NCBI RefSeq assembly: GCF_008297975.1 | Contig: NZ_VLNY01000001.1 | Span: forward strand, 310,001-374,000 | Source: Antrihabitans cavernicola | GTDB taxonomy: Bacteria; Actinomycetota; Actinomycetes; Mycobacteriales; Mycobacteriaceae | Reading direction: 5' to 3' | DNA length: 64,000 nucleotides | Shown: positions 1 through 10,556 of the stretch, in pieces | Layout of the letters: each line of letters opens with the position of its first letter | Numbering within the stretch: position 1 is the first letter of the stretch | Program-made: the position numbers and the translations under genes | The notes under the pieces: generated by a model | Databases searched by the model: none | Told to the model about the DNA's origin: nothing | The model's input: the letters and a program-made list of their open reading frames with translations, nothing else

Positions 1-2829
<2,829 letters not shown>

Positions 2830-2915
2830 TCAGGGTATCCGACGCACGCCGCTCCGACCCCCGTGCGTGGATTCGACAGTCCGTGGACTCGTCGACCACA
2901 CACGGGGTCGGGCAC

Positions 2916-3671
2916 CTACATGCGGTCCGCATAGACCTTCATCGCGTCGCGAATGAAGGCCGCGGTCCCGGGGCCGTGCGGATCGTCGTAATTCGCGGTG
3001 AAGCGCGAATCGTCGACGTACATCTGACCCAGGCCCTCGAACGCGCAGGCCTCGGGCTTCTTGCCGCCCCAGCCGACCGTGATCCAGTCGTACTGCCGCT
3101 GGGTGATCGCCTGTACCTCGTCGCTGTCCGCGGCGAGACCGGCCTTGCGAGCGTTCGCGAAGTCCGTCGCGATGTCGATTTGACGCTGTTGAAAACCACG
3201 CTTGTCGTCATCGCTCATGGACTTCCACCAGTTGTCGCTGCGTTCGTAGGCATCCTTGCCCCAGCGCTCGATCACCTCGTCCTTGTACTGGGTGTGATCG
3301 AAGCCGTCGAAAACTTCCTCTGCCATGAGTTGTTCACCTCCCTCCGTTTTTCGCAGTGTCGTTGTCACCGACGCGATCTGCCTGTTGATCCGATCCTGTT
3401 CCTGCCGAAGCAGTTCCAGGTGAGATCGCAGCGCGGAGGCAGTGTTTCGCTCGCCGCGCAGCACTTCGGCTATGGCCGGTAGGCCGAGGCCGAGGTCACG
3501 CAGCAGCAGCACCCGCTGCAATCGCACGAGGGCGTTCTGGTCGTAGTACCGGTAGCCGTTGCTGCCGATCCGCGACGGCTCCAACAGCCCCACGTCGCCG
3601 TAGTGCCGCAGGGTGCGACTGGTGGTCTTGGCAGCTTTCGCCAGATCCTGGATGGACCATTCGCCGGTCAC
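2916..3671 (-). CDS. MerR-family regulator with TipAS drug-binding domain
   Basis: Transcriptional activator of the TipAL type: an N-terminal MerR winged helix (SIQDLAKAAKTTSRTLRHY, first ~75 residues), a coiled-coil dimer helix, then a TipAS domain from about residue 116 (AEEVFDGFDHTQYKDEVIERW). In Streptomyces TipA this domain binds thiopeptide-like ligands. I chose GTG 3671 because AAGGGAG lies just upstream and the MerR domain starts there; the frame stays open farther upstream but shows no homology. A second, very strong ribosome site sits inside the gene (separate entry). It is divergent from the gene at 3774 with about 100 bases between. Confidence 0.85.
   Translation of the reverse strand: MTGEWSIQDLAKAAKTTSRTLRHYGDVGLLEPSRIGSNGYRYYDQNALVRLQRVLLLRDLGLGLPAIAEVLRGERNTASALRSHLELLRQEQDRINRQIASVTTTLRKTEGGEQLMAEEVFDGFDHTQYKDEVIERWGKDAYERSDNWWKSMSDDDKRGFQQRQIDIATDFANARKAGLAADSDEVQAITQRQYDWITVGWGGKKPEACAFEGLGQMYVDDSRFTANYDDPHGPGTAAFIRDAMKVYADRM
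3324..3345 (-). promoter_or_regulatory. Internal ribosome binding site for a stand-alone TipAS form
   Basis: On the minus strand GGAGGGAGGTGA (3345-3334) lies seven bases before an in-frame ATG at 3326, exactly where the TipAS domain begins. Translation from it would give a 136-residue TipAS protein lacking the DNA-binding part. This mirrors TipAL/TipAS of Streptomyces lividans, where both forms come from one gene. The site is stronger than the one before the full-length start. That it is used here is inference. Confidence 0.65.
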
Positions 3672-3773
3672 GACTTCGAACTCCCTTCGTTTCGTCGGTG
3701 AATCCAGTCTGCAAGTTGACGCTGCGTCAATGTCAAGCTTCGCTACTACGCTCGTCGAAGGAAGGCGGTGTCG

Positions 3774-4547
3774 GTGAACCTCGACGATCTGATCGGCTCG
3801 CTCACACGGTCGATCCAGCCGACGCAGGCCTACCGCAATGCGAGCGCTGCCGAGCGCCGCAACGGCGCGCTCGCGTTGCAGATGCTGCTCGCGGACGACC
3901 CCGAGGCCGCCACCCCGCTCGCCGCGGTCGGACTCACCGTGAGCGATGTGATGGACTCCACGTCCGGCAGGCGCTGCACGGTTGCGATCGGCGAGCGTGG
4001 GACGGAGCGAGCCTGGGGCATGGTGATCGTCGATCGCGGCGCGGCGCCACGGGTGCAGATCGAGGTCCCGCACCCCAAGGCGGATCAGGGCACGGAACTG
4101 ATCGGCCTGCAGTCGCTACGGGCGATTCCGGGCAGCGTGCTGATCGTCGCCGGTGCGCATCGACGCGCCGCAGGTCTTGCCGACGTCGCACACGACGATC
4201 GATCGCTGTTCCATGCAATGGCCACAGCATCTGCGGATCTCTTCGAGTTGCAGTTGCACGGCTTCGCCGACGACAGCTCGGCCGGGTGCGATGTCGTGAT
4301 ATCCGCTGGACCGGGAACGCCGGGTGAGATCCACGAGCGCCTGGCCGATCAGCTCACTGCCGACTTGAAAGTCCGTCGCGCCTGGCGCCGGCCGGAGGGG
4401 CGGCTGGAGGGAAATCAGAACTCCCAAGCCACTGCTGCGGCCCAGCGCAACCGTGGTTTCTGCCATCTGGAGCTGAACGCGACGACGCGCGCGACACGTT
4501 CCGACGTCGTTGTTGCCGCACTCGCTGCCACCTTCGATCGCAAGTAA
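3774..4547 (+). CDS. Hypothetical protein, possible metal-dependent hydrolase
   Basis: Product of 257 residues that I cannot place firmly. GGAAGG at 3760-3765 is well spaced for the GTG at 3774 but too close to the in-frame GTG at 3768. Histidine/acid clusters are spread along the chain: VPHPKADQGTEL near residue 100, AGAHRRA near 127, AHDDRSLFHAM near 140, and a C-terminal CHLELN. This layout resembles zinc hydrolases such as the poly-gamma-glutamate hydrolase/N-formylglutamate amidohydrolase groups, but the match is by eye only. No signal peptide or membrane segment is visible. It is divergent from the MerR-TipAS gene, and an operator-promoter region follows its stop. Confidence 0.55.
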   Translation: MNLDDLIGSLTRSIQPTQAYRNASAAERRNGALALQMLLADDPEAATPLAAVGLTVSDVMDSTSGRRCTVAIGERGTERAWGMVIVDRGAAPRVQIEVPHPKADQGTELIGLQSLRAIPGSVLIVAGAHRRAAGLADVAHDDRSLFHAMATASADLFELQLHGFADDSSAGCDVVISAGPGTPGEIHERLADQLTADLKVRRAWRRPEGRLEGNQNSQATAAAQRNRGFCHLELNATTRATRSDVVVAALAATFDRK

Positions 4548-4550
4548 ACG

Positions 4551-4616
4551 AGAGCACTGCTCTTGACATGATCGGCTCGGCGGTGTTTACTGAATCGCAA
4601 CAGAGAGCACTGCTCA
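4551..4616 (+). promoter_or_regulatory. Promoter enclosed by two identical operator half-palindromes
   Basis: AGAGCA-C-TGCTCT at 4551-4563 is an inverted repeat with perfect six-base arms; AGAGCACTGCTCA at 4604-4616 repeats it with one change. Between them lies a good sigma-70-type promoter, TTGACA (4563-4568), 17-base spacer, TTTACT (4586-4591). The copies start 53 bases apart, about five helical turns. The arrangement fits a repressor dimer bound on either side of the promoter of the oxidoreductase gene at 4631. The TetR regulator at 5062-5637 is the obvious candidate; that link is inference. Confidence 0.6.
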
Positions 4617-4630
4617 CAGAGGAGAATCGC

Positions 4631-5089
4631 ATGACCAACTACGACGCCGCCCGCAACATCAAGGCCGACGGCCTGGCAACCACCACGGTGCCGAACGCGA
4701 TCATCAGCTGGCTGACCGACCGGGGTATCAGCATCTGGGGCAGTCGCGTGCTGTCCGTCCAGGGCCGAAAGACCGGCGAATGGCGCAGCACGCCGGTGAA
4801 CGTTCTCACCCACGACGGCAAGCGATATCTGGTCGCGCCCCGCGGTCACACCCAGTGGGTGCGAAACCTCCGCGTCAGCGGGACCGGCCGGTTGCGCGTC
4901 GGCAAGCAGGTCGAGACGTTCACGGGCGTCGAGCTCGCGGACGACGTCAAGCCCGAACTGCTGCGCGCGTACCTCCGTCGGTGGAAGTTCGAGGTCGGCA
5001 TGTTCTTCGACGGGATCGATGCGAATGCGACGGACGAGCAGCTGCTCGCCATCGCACCCGGCTATCCGATCTTTTCTATCGAATCCTGA
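4631..5089 (+). CDS. Nitroreductase/deazaflavin-dependent oxidoreductase family protein (DUF385)
   Basis: Product of 152 residues in the split-barrel family that includes the F420-dependent Ddn-type reductases. Family signatures are VLSVQGRKTGEWRSTPVNV, YLVAPRGHTQWVRNLR and the middle segment with GRLRVGKQVETF. ATG 4631 follows AGAGGAG with good spacing. The gene is preceded by the operator-flanked promoter at 4551-4616. Its 3' end overlaps the convergent TetR gene by 28 bases. It probably reduces a small hydrophobic or electrophilic compound; cofactor (F420 or FMN) and substrate cannot be read from the sequence. Confidence 0.8.
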   Translation: MTNYDAARNIKADGLATTTVPNAIISWLTDRGISIWGSRVLSVQGRKTGEWRSTPVNVLTHDGKRYLVAPRGHTQWVRNLRVSGTGRLRVGKQVETFTGVELADDVKPELLRAYLRRWKFEVGMFFDGIDANATDEQLLAIAPGYPIFSIES

Positions 5090-5637
5090 ATCACGGGGAC
5101 GACGAACTGTTCGAGCGTGGCTCGTTCGTCGTCCTCGTCGATTCCGGGAACCGTCAAGAGCGACACGATGACTCGCACCAGCCACCGCGCCTGGCGCGAG
5201 GTGTCGGCACCCGCGCCCATGTCGGCGAGGAACGCCGAGCCGAGCGCATCGATCACCTCCGAAGAGTCCGCGACATCGGCAGCCACCCCGGCGTCGCCGC
5301 GTCGAAACCACACGGCCGAATTGGGGTCGGAACGTACTTCGCGAATCGCCATCAGCACGGCTTCGACCACTCGTTCACGAGGATCCGTGATCGTCGCCGC
5401 TTCCGCGAGTACCCGCAATCCGATCCGACGCGCCTCACGATTGACGTAGGCGAGGTGCAACGATCGACGCCCGTCGAAGTAGCGATACAGCGTCGCCCGC
5501 GAGCAGCCCGCCTCCCGCGCGACGACGGCCATCGTGGTGCCAGACACGCCGCGGTCGACGAACAACCTGCCCGCTGCATCGAGAATTCGCTCGGACGCCG
5601 CATCCGAGCGTTCCTCGCGCAACCAGTTCCCGCTCAT
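5062..5637 (-). CDS. TetR-family transcriptional regulator
   Basis: Repressor of 191 residues with a clear N-terminal helix-turn-helix: ILDAAGRLFVDRGVSGTTMA, then VAREAGCSRATLYRYFDGR (about residues 18-55). The C-terminal ligand domain is of unknown specificity. Its ATG overlaps the stop of the cytochrome P450 gene in an ATGA junction, so it is co-transcribed and translationally coupled with the P450. Its 3' end runs into the convergent oxidoreductase gene. Likely targets are the P450 operon promoter and the operator pair at 4551-4616. Confidence 0.85.
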   Translation of the reverse strand: MSGNWLREERSDAASERILDAAGRLFVDRGVSGTTMAVVAREAGCSRATLYRYFDGRRSLHLAYVNREARRIGLRVLAEAATITDPRERVVEAVLMAIREVRSDPNSAVWFRRGDAGVAADVADSSEVIDALGSAFLADMGAGADTSRQARWLVRVIVSLLTVPGIDEDDERATLEQFVVPVIQDSIEKIG

Positions 5638-6851
5638 CCCTGCACCCGGAACGGAACGCTGGTCGGCCTGCGAACGTAATTACCCGCGGCGTAGGTGATC
5701 GCATCGATGTCGACATCGAAGTCAGGGCATCGCGCCAGCAGTTCTTCCAGCGCGACCCGCGCTTGCATGCGCGCTGCCGCCGCCCCGAGGCAGTGGTGGG
5801 CGCCGTGACTGAACGTGAGGATCTGCTTGGGCCTGCGTCGCACGTCCAACCGGTCGGCGTCCGGTCCGTATTCTCGCGGATCGCGATTGGCAGAACCGTA
5901 GAGCAGCAATGTCTTTCGGCCTGCGGGAATCAGCCCGTCGTCGAACTCGACGTCTCGCGTCGTCGTGCGGGCGAGCCCCTGCACCGGCGACGTCAGGCGG
6001 AGGAGCTCCTCGACCGCATCCACGATCCGACTGGGCTCCTCGATCAGCAACGCACGTTGATCGCGTTCGGCGGTCAGCAATTGCACTGCGCCCCCGAGCA
6101 TCCCGGTGGTCGTGTCGTTTCCTCCAGTCACCATCGTGAAAGCGAAACCGAGAATCGACAGCATCCCCGCAGTGTCGCCGTCTGCGCCGAGGCCTGCGGC
6201 TATCAGGTGCGAGACGGTGTCGTCGCCAGGTTCGATACGCCTGCGCTCGATCAGGCCGCCGAAGTACGTCAGCAACTCGGTGACCGCCGTTGCCGCTTCC
6301 ATCGGATCGCCTTCCGCGTTTGCCGCGACTATCGCGTCGGTCCACCCGTCGAAGCGGCCTCGGTCTTCTACGGGCACGCCGAGGTAGTGGGCCACCACCA
6401 TGCTGGGTAACGGCTTGAACAGTTCGGCAACCACATCACCCTCGCCCTGATCGCGGAGTTTCTCGATCCGCTCGACCACGAACGCGCGGACCGCGGGTTC
6501 GACGGCGCTGACCTGGCGTGGCGTGAATCCGGAGGACACCATCCGTCGCATCGCGGTGTGCTCGGGCGGGTCGAGCATCACCAGCGGTGGATTGTCCTGC
6601 ATCCCAATCTTTTCCAGCTCCCCGTAGGTGACGGTCAGTCCGCTGCGCGAGGAGAAGGTGTCGGTGTCCCGTGCCGCTCCGTAGACGTCGGCGTGCCGGG
6701 ACAGCACCCAATAGTCGTCGCCGGGGGCCTCGTCCGGGACGACATGATGGACCGGATCGTGATCGCGTAGCGCGGCGTACATCGGCCAAGGATCGCGCCA
6801 CGACGCATCGGATCTAAGAATGAAAGCCGGTCGAGACACTACGTTCGTCAT
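5634..6851 (-). CDS. Cytochrome P450
   Basis: Soluble bacterial class I-type P450 of 405 residues. The I-helix motif is VTGGNDTT, the K-helix ExxR is EELLRLTSP, and the haem loop FSHGAHHCLG holds the axial cysteine near residue 354. No ferredoxin or reductase gene is next to it, so it must use redox partners from elsewhere. I prefer ATG 6851 to the in-frame ATG at 6869 because a -35/-10 pair places the transcription start on or near 6851. It forms an operon with the TetR gene downstream and is divergent from the acyl-CoA ligase fusion. Substrate unknown. Confidence 0.88.
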   Translation of the reverse strand: MTNVVSRPAFILRSDASWRDPWPMYAALRDHDPVHHVVPDEAPGDDYWVLSRHADVYGAARDTDTFSSRSGLTVTYGELEKIGMQDNPPLVMLDPPEHTAMRRMVSSGFTPRQVSAVEPAVRAFVVERIEKLRDQGEGDVVAELFKPLPSMVVAHYLGVPVEDRGRFDGWTDAIVAANAEGDPMEAATAVTELLTYFGGLIERRRIEPGDDTVSHLIAAGLGADGDTAGMLSILGFAFTMVTGGNDTTTGMLGGAVQLLTAERDQRALLIEEPSRIVDAVEELLRLTSPVQGLARTTTRDVEFDDGLIPAGRKTLLLYGSANRDPREYGPDADRLDVRRRPKQILTFSHGAHHCLGAAAARMQARVALEELLARCPDFDVDIDAITYAAGNYVRRPTSVPFRVQG

Positions 6852-6886
6852 GTATTGATAGTGATACATTCACGCCGAAGTGTCAA
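6850..6886 (-). promoter_or_regulatory. P450 promoter with overlapping inverted repeat, probably leaderless
   Basis: Reading the minus strand, TTGACA (6886-6881), a 17-base spacer and CACTAT (6863-6858) form a promoter; six bases later comes the ATG at 6851, predicting a leaderless message. ATGTAT-N8-ATACAT (6850-6869) covers the -10 element and the start codon, a natural repressor site for the co-transcribed TetR protein. The -10 match is modest. Confidence 0.5.
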
Positions 6887-7000
6887 TCAACCGTCGATGG
6901 CCACCGGTCCGGTTCCATTCACCAAACTGTTCCGCATCGGGCACGAATGAATCACAATCAATTCACGAAGCTGGCATACGAACACCTGGTAGGACCACCC

Positions 7001-9091
7001 GTGGTAAATGACGTGATCGACTTCGACATGGCGCTGGAGCATCCACGCGCCGATATCTGGGGGCTGCTGCAGGCACCCGACTGGTATCCACGGTTTTTCC
7101 GCGGAATCGGTTCGTGTGACCAGACTTCCGGCGCCACTCCCGGCCAGCCGCTGCAGTTTGCAGTCCACCTGATCACTCCCAATGGCGCGGTCGCGGATCA
7201 CCAGATGCGCTTGACCGTTCGCAAGCCCGGCGAGGAGATGCGCCTCGAGGGGACCGCAGTCGGAAGCTTCGTCTCGGTGCGGCTCTCCACCGACCGCGGA
7301 CGCACCCGAGTGGGACTGACCATCTTCAAAGCGGGCCTCCTGCATCCGGGGCTGGCGAAGGTCAGCAACAGTGCCGTGCAGAACTGGGCTCGCGACGGGC
7401 TGACGCGAATGGCCGACTATCTGGCGGGCAAAGAGTCGTCGGTGCTCGTCAACATGGGCGAGCTGCGATCGCTGCAGCTCAGTGTCGCGAAGACGATGAT
7501 CACCAGCGGCGTGGTGCGCGCCGCGCGACCGGATCGCGCAATCAGACAGCTCAATTCCCTTGCCAAATGGGGCTTTACGCTTGCCGGCGGTTATGCGGCG
7601 GCCGCCGCACGTTCTCCGCACAACATTGCGCTGATAGACAGGTACGGCGAATACACCTACCAAGAGGTGGACGAACGGACAACGCACATCGCCGCGGGGC
7701 TGGCGGTAGCCGGCTTCACCGACACCAGTCGGCTGGCAATCCTCGCGCGCAATCACTCCGCGATGGTGGAATCCATGATCGCGTCGAGCAAGTTGGGCGC
7801 TGACATCATCTTGTTGAACACAGGCCTCGCCCCCCGCCAGATCGAGGAGATCATCGATCGCAACGCGATCGACGCGATTTTCGTCGATGACGAGTTCGAA
7901 GCACAGGTTCGCTACCTGCCCGAGGAGGTCCCGCGCATCTCGACGCACCCCGATTCGGTTGCGGAGGGGAGATATTCGATCGACGACTTCGTTCCGTCCG
8001 GAGCCGATGCCGGACCGCTCGATCCGCCGGAGGAAGCCGGGCAACTCGTCGTGCTCACCTCCGGAACGACCGGCAATCCCAAGGGCGCCCGACGACCGAC
8101 GCCGCGCGGGTTCGGCACCATCGCCGCCATGTTGTCGAGGATGCCGCTGCACCGCGACGAGGTGATCCTGATTCCGGCGCCGCTCTTCCACACCTGGGGT
8201 CTCGCGGCTCTGCAACTCAGCACTCCCCTGCGTGCGTCGGTGGTGTTGATGGAACGCTTCGACGCCGAAGAATGTCTGAAAACGATTGCGCTGCAACGCT
8301 GCACGACGCTCATCGCGGTGCCGGTCATGCTGCAGCGGATTCTCGAACTGCCGGAGCGAGTGATCAACCGGTATGACACGTCATCGCTGAATGTCGTCGC
8401 GACGAGCGGATCGCCCATATCCGGGGCGACCGTCACGAGGTTCATGGACACCTTCGGTGACGTTCTCTACAACTTCTACGGCTCCACCGAGGTGTCCTGG
8501 GCGACCATCGCCGACCCCGCCGATCTGCGGGCGACGCCGACCACCGCTGGCCGACCCCCACTCGGCACCCGCATCGCGGTGCTCGATCAGGACGGGGTAC
8601 CGCTTCCAGTCGGGGCTGTCGGACGCATTTTCGTCGGGAACGAAATGCTCTTCGACGGCTACACCAACGCTGCGCCGCCTGCCATCGAGGACCAACTGAT
8701 GAGCACCGGCGATCTCGGTTACCTGGACGCGAGCGGGCGACTGTTCGTCGCAGGCCGCGACGACGAGATGATCATCTCGGGCGGCGAGAACGTGTTCCCG
8801 CGCCCGGTCGAGGAGGCGCTGGCGAATCTGCCGCAGATCGCCGACGTCGCCGTTGTGGGCGTGCCGGACAAGGAGTTCGGGCAACGGCTTGCAGCATTCG
8901 TCGTCCGCGCCGAGGGAGCCAGCCTCGATCAGGACATGATTCGCACCTACATTCGGCACCGGCTGAGTCGTTTCTCGATTCCACGCGACGTCACGTTCGT
9001 CAGTTACCTGCCGCGCACCGCGACGGGAAAGATCTTGAAACGCAAGCTGATCGACGGACAGTTCGAGGCGGAGGCGCGGTCGACTGGTTAG
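7001..9091 (+). CDS. Acyl-CoA synthetase with N-terminal SRPBCC domain (fusion)
   Basis: Residues 1-150 look like a polyketide-cyclase/START-type SRPBCC fold (DFDMALEHPRADIWGLLQAP, VQNWARDGLTRMADYLAGKE). The remainder is a full ANL-superfamily acyl-CoA ligase: P-loop LTSGTTGNPKG (~350), NFYGSTEVSW, STGDLGYLDASGRLFVAGRDDEMI and the C-terminal lysine in PRTATGKILKRKL. It probably activates a fatty acid or aromatic acid to its CoA thioester, with the SRPBCC pocket holding a hydrophobic substrate. GTG 7001 has GGTAGGA six bases upstream and starts the SRPBCC fold; the in-frame ATG 6947 lacks a ribosome site but would add 18 residues. The stop overlaps the convergent VOC gene by four bases. Confidence 0.82.
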   Translation: MVNDVIDFDMALEHPRADIWGLLQAPDWYPRFFRGIGSCDQTSGATPGQPLQFAVHLITPNGAVADHQMRLTVRKPGEEMRLEGTAVGSFVSVRLSTDRGRTRVGLTIFKAGLLHPGLAKVSNSAVQNWARDGLTRMADYLAGKESSVLVNMGELRSLQLSVAKTMITSGVVRAARPDRAIRQLNSLAKWGFTLAGGYAAAAARSPHNIALIDRYGEYTYQEVDERTTHIAAGLAVAGFTDTSRLAILARNHSAMVESMIASSKLGADIILLNTGLAPRQIEEIIDRNAIDAIFVDDEFEAQVRYLPEEVPRISTHPDSVAEGRYSIDDFVPSGADAGPLDPPEEAGQLVVLTSGTTGNPKGARRPTPRGFGTIAAMLSRMPLHRDEVILIPAPLFHTWGLAALQLSTPLRASVVLMERFDAEECLKTIALQRCTTLIAVPVMLQRILELPERVINRYDTSSLNVVATSGSPISGATVTRFMDTFGDVLYNFYGSTEVSWATIADPADLRATPTTAGRPPLGTRIAVLDQDGVPLPVGAVGRIFVGNEMLFDGYTNAAPPAIEDQLMSTGDLGYLDASGRLFVAGRDDEMIISGGENVFPRPVEEALANLPQIADVAVVGVPDKEFGQRLAAFVVRAEGASLDQDMIRTYIRHRLSRFSIPRDVTFVSYLPRTATGKILKRKLIDGQFEAEARSTG

Positions 9092-9831
9092 GTCACGCCG
9101 TCCGGCCGGCGTGACGTTGCACAGAATTCGAGTCCCGCAGGGTCGCGTAGCACGACCCAATCCGCCATGCGCGCAACGACGCTCGCACCGAATCGGGTAA
9201 GCCGGGACGCTTCGGCATCGATGTCGTCGCAGCCGAGGTCGATGTGTGCGCGCACCGCGTCGCGCTCGTCGTCCAGTCGTTGAACAAGCAGCTGCAGCGG
9301 CGACGACGACGGCGGTAGCAGCGAATGGAACTCTGGATTGGTCGAGGCGCGTTGCTGCCAACCGGTGGCGGCCGACCAGAATTCGAGCTCCGCATCGTGG
9401 CGGCTCGGTGGGACATCGATGCAGATCTGACAGAGGCGGCTCCTGGTGCCGTCACTCCACGCCGTCGACGTCGGAACGGTGAAGGGTCCGGTTTCGTCGA
9501 CGATGCAGAATGGCAGTCCGCCAGGCGATTCCAGTGTTTGCCAATGCCCACGCGGGCCTGCCAGGGTTGCGCCGAGCGCAACCAGCCGCGCAGTGTCAGC
9601 GTCCAGGTCGGCGCTGGGAAAGTCCAGATGTACCCGAGGCGGTTCGCCGATTCGCTGGATGTGCACATACGACGAGCCGGCGGTCGGCACAAGGGAGGTG
9701 AACTCGCGATGCTGTCGCCACGGTTCGCCGACGTCGTAGCCGGTGGCTGCTGCCCAGAAGTCGGTACTCGCGGCGACGAATTCTTCCGGGACGTCGATGA
9801 ATGCATGCGCCCACGGAAACGCGGTGTCCAT
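9088..9831 (-). CDS. Tandem-domain VOC (glyoxalase-like) family protein
   Basis: A 247-residue protein with two vicinal-oxygen-chelate domains. Domain 1 (residues ~1-118) runs from FPWAHAFIDVPEE to ESPGGLPFCIVDE. Domain 2 (~130-247) runs from RLCQICIDVPP to RDPAGLEFCATS. Both have the beta-alpha-beta-beta-beta repeats with VHLDFPS/AHIDLGCDD segments. Proteins of this type bind metals, drugs or small ketones; no specific enzyme can be named. ATG 9831 starts the first domain, although GGTGAGG sits very close to it; the frame is open upstream without homology. Convergent with the acyl-CoA ligase. Confidence 0.75.
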   Translation of the reverse strand: MDTAFPWAHAFIDVPEEFVAASTDFWAAATGYDVGEPWRQHREFTSLVPTAGSSYVHIQRIGEPPRVHLDFPSADLDADTARLVALGATLAGPRGHWQTLESPGGLPFCIVDETGPFTVPTSTAWSDGTRSRLCQICIDVPPSRHDAELEFWSAATGWQQRASTNPEFHSLLPPSSSPLQLLVQRLDDERDAVRAHIDLGCDDIDAEASRLTRFGASVVARMADWVVLRDPAGLEFCATSRRPDGVT

Positions 9832-9934
9832 ATCCTCACCATGCCACTTCGCGAATGTCGAGTCCCTCTGTCGGGGGACCTCGCTCACCCCGACGCGGGA
9901 ACTCTTTGCGACGCCGTGTCGGGACGATTGGTTC

Positions 9935-10495
9935 ATGAGCGCACAACTTGTGGACCGGTACCTGCACGCACCGCAGATCTTCGAGCGGCACGCCATCACC
10001 ATCGACGCACCGGCGGATCGGGTGTGGGCTGCTGTCGACCAAGTCGGTATGGGCGACATTCCGGTCGTCAAGGTTTTGATGGGGATTCGGATCGCGCTGT
10101 CGCGGATCATTGGCGGGTCGCGTTCGGAGGGCTCGCGTTCGGAGGGGATAGCCGAGCCGCTGTTCACGTTGCTGTGCCGTAGTGACACGGAGGTGGTCTA
10201 CGGCGTTGTCGCGCGCTTCTGGGCCGTCGGCCACGAGACCAGACGTACCGACATCGACACTGCGGACAAGTTCCTTGCCTTCGCCGAACCGGATTTCGCC
10301 AAGGCCACCTACAGCTTTCGCATCGAGACCGACCAGGCCGGACGCATCCGACTCTCGACGGAGACGCGGGTGCGAACTACCGACGAGGCGTCATTTCGTG
10401 CGATGCAACGCTATTGGTTGTTGATCGGGCCGTTCAGTGGACTGATCAGAATATTGCTTCTGCGCGAAATCCGCCGGCAAGCGACGACGGGCTAA
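9935..10495 (+). CDS. SRPBCC-like hypothetical protein
   Basis: A 186-residue product with an AITIDAPADRVWAAVDQVGMGDI opening, typical of SRPBCC/polyketide-cyclase-like folds, and a C-terminal hydrophobic helix (YWLLIGPFSGLIRILLLREI). No catalytic residues are recognisable. ATG 9935 starts the conserved part; the frame is open upstream. Residues ~63-73 carry a duplicated GSRSE unit from a 15-base tandem repeat at about 10113-10147. It is divergent from the VOC gene with about 100 bases between. Confidence 0.65.
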   Translation: MSAQLVDRYLHAPQIFERHAITIDAPADRVWAAVDQVGMGDIPVVKVLMGIRIALSRIIGGSRSEGSRSEGIAEPLFTLLCRSDTEVVYGVVARFWAVGHETRRTDIDTADKFLAFAEPDFAKATYSFRIETDQAGRIRLSTETRVRTTDEASFRAMQRYWLLIGPFSGLIRILLLREIRRQATTG

Positions 10496-10556
10496 CCTCA
10501 ACTGCCCCAACAGTTTCAGCTGATTTTGTGTCGGTGGGTGCAGTTAGAATTCGTAC

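Noticed and set aside
5634-9091. P450, acyl-CoA ligase fusion and neighbours as a natural-product cluster
   Set aside because: No polyketide, peptide or terpene synthase and no dedicated redox partner lies nearby; a catabolic or detoxifying role is more economical.
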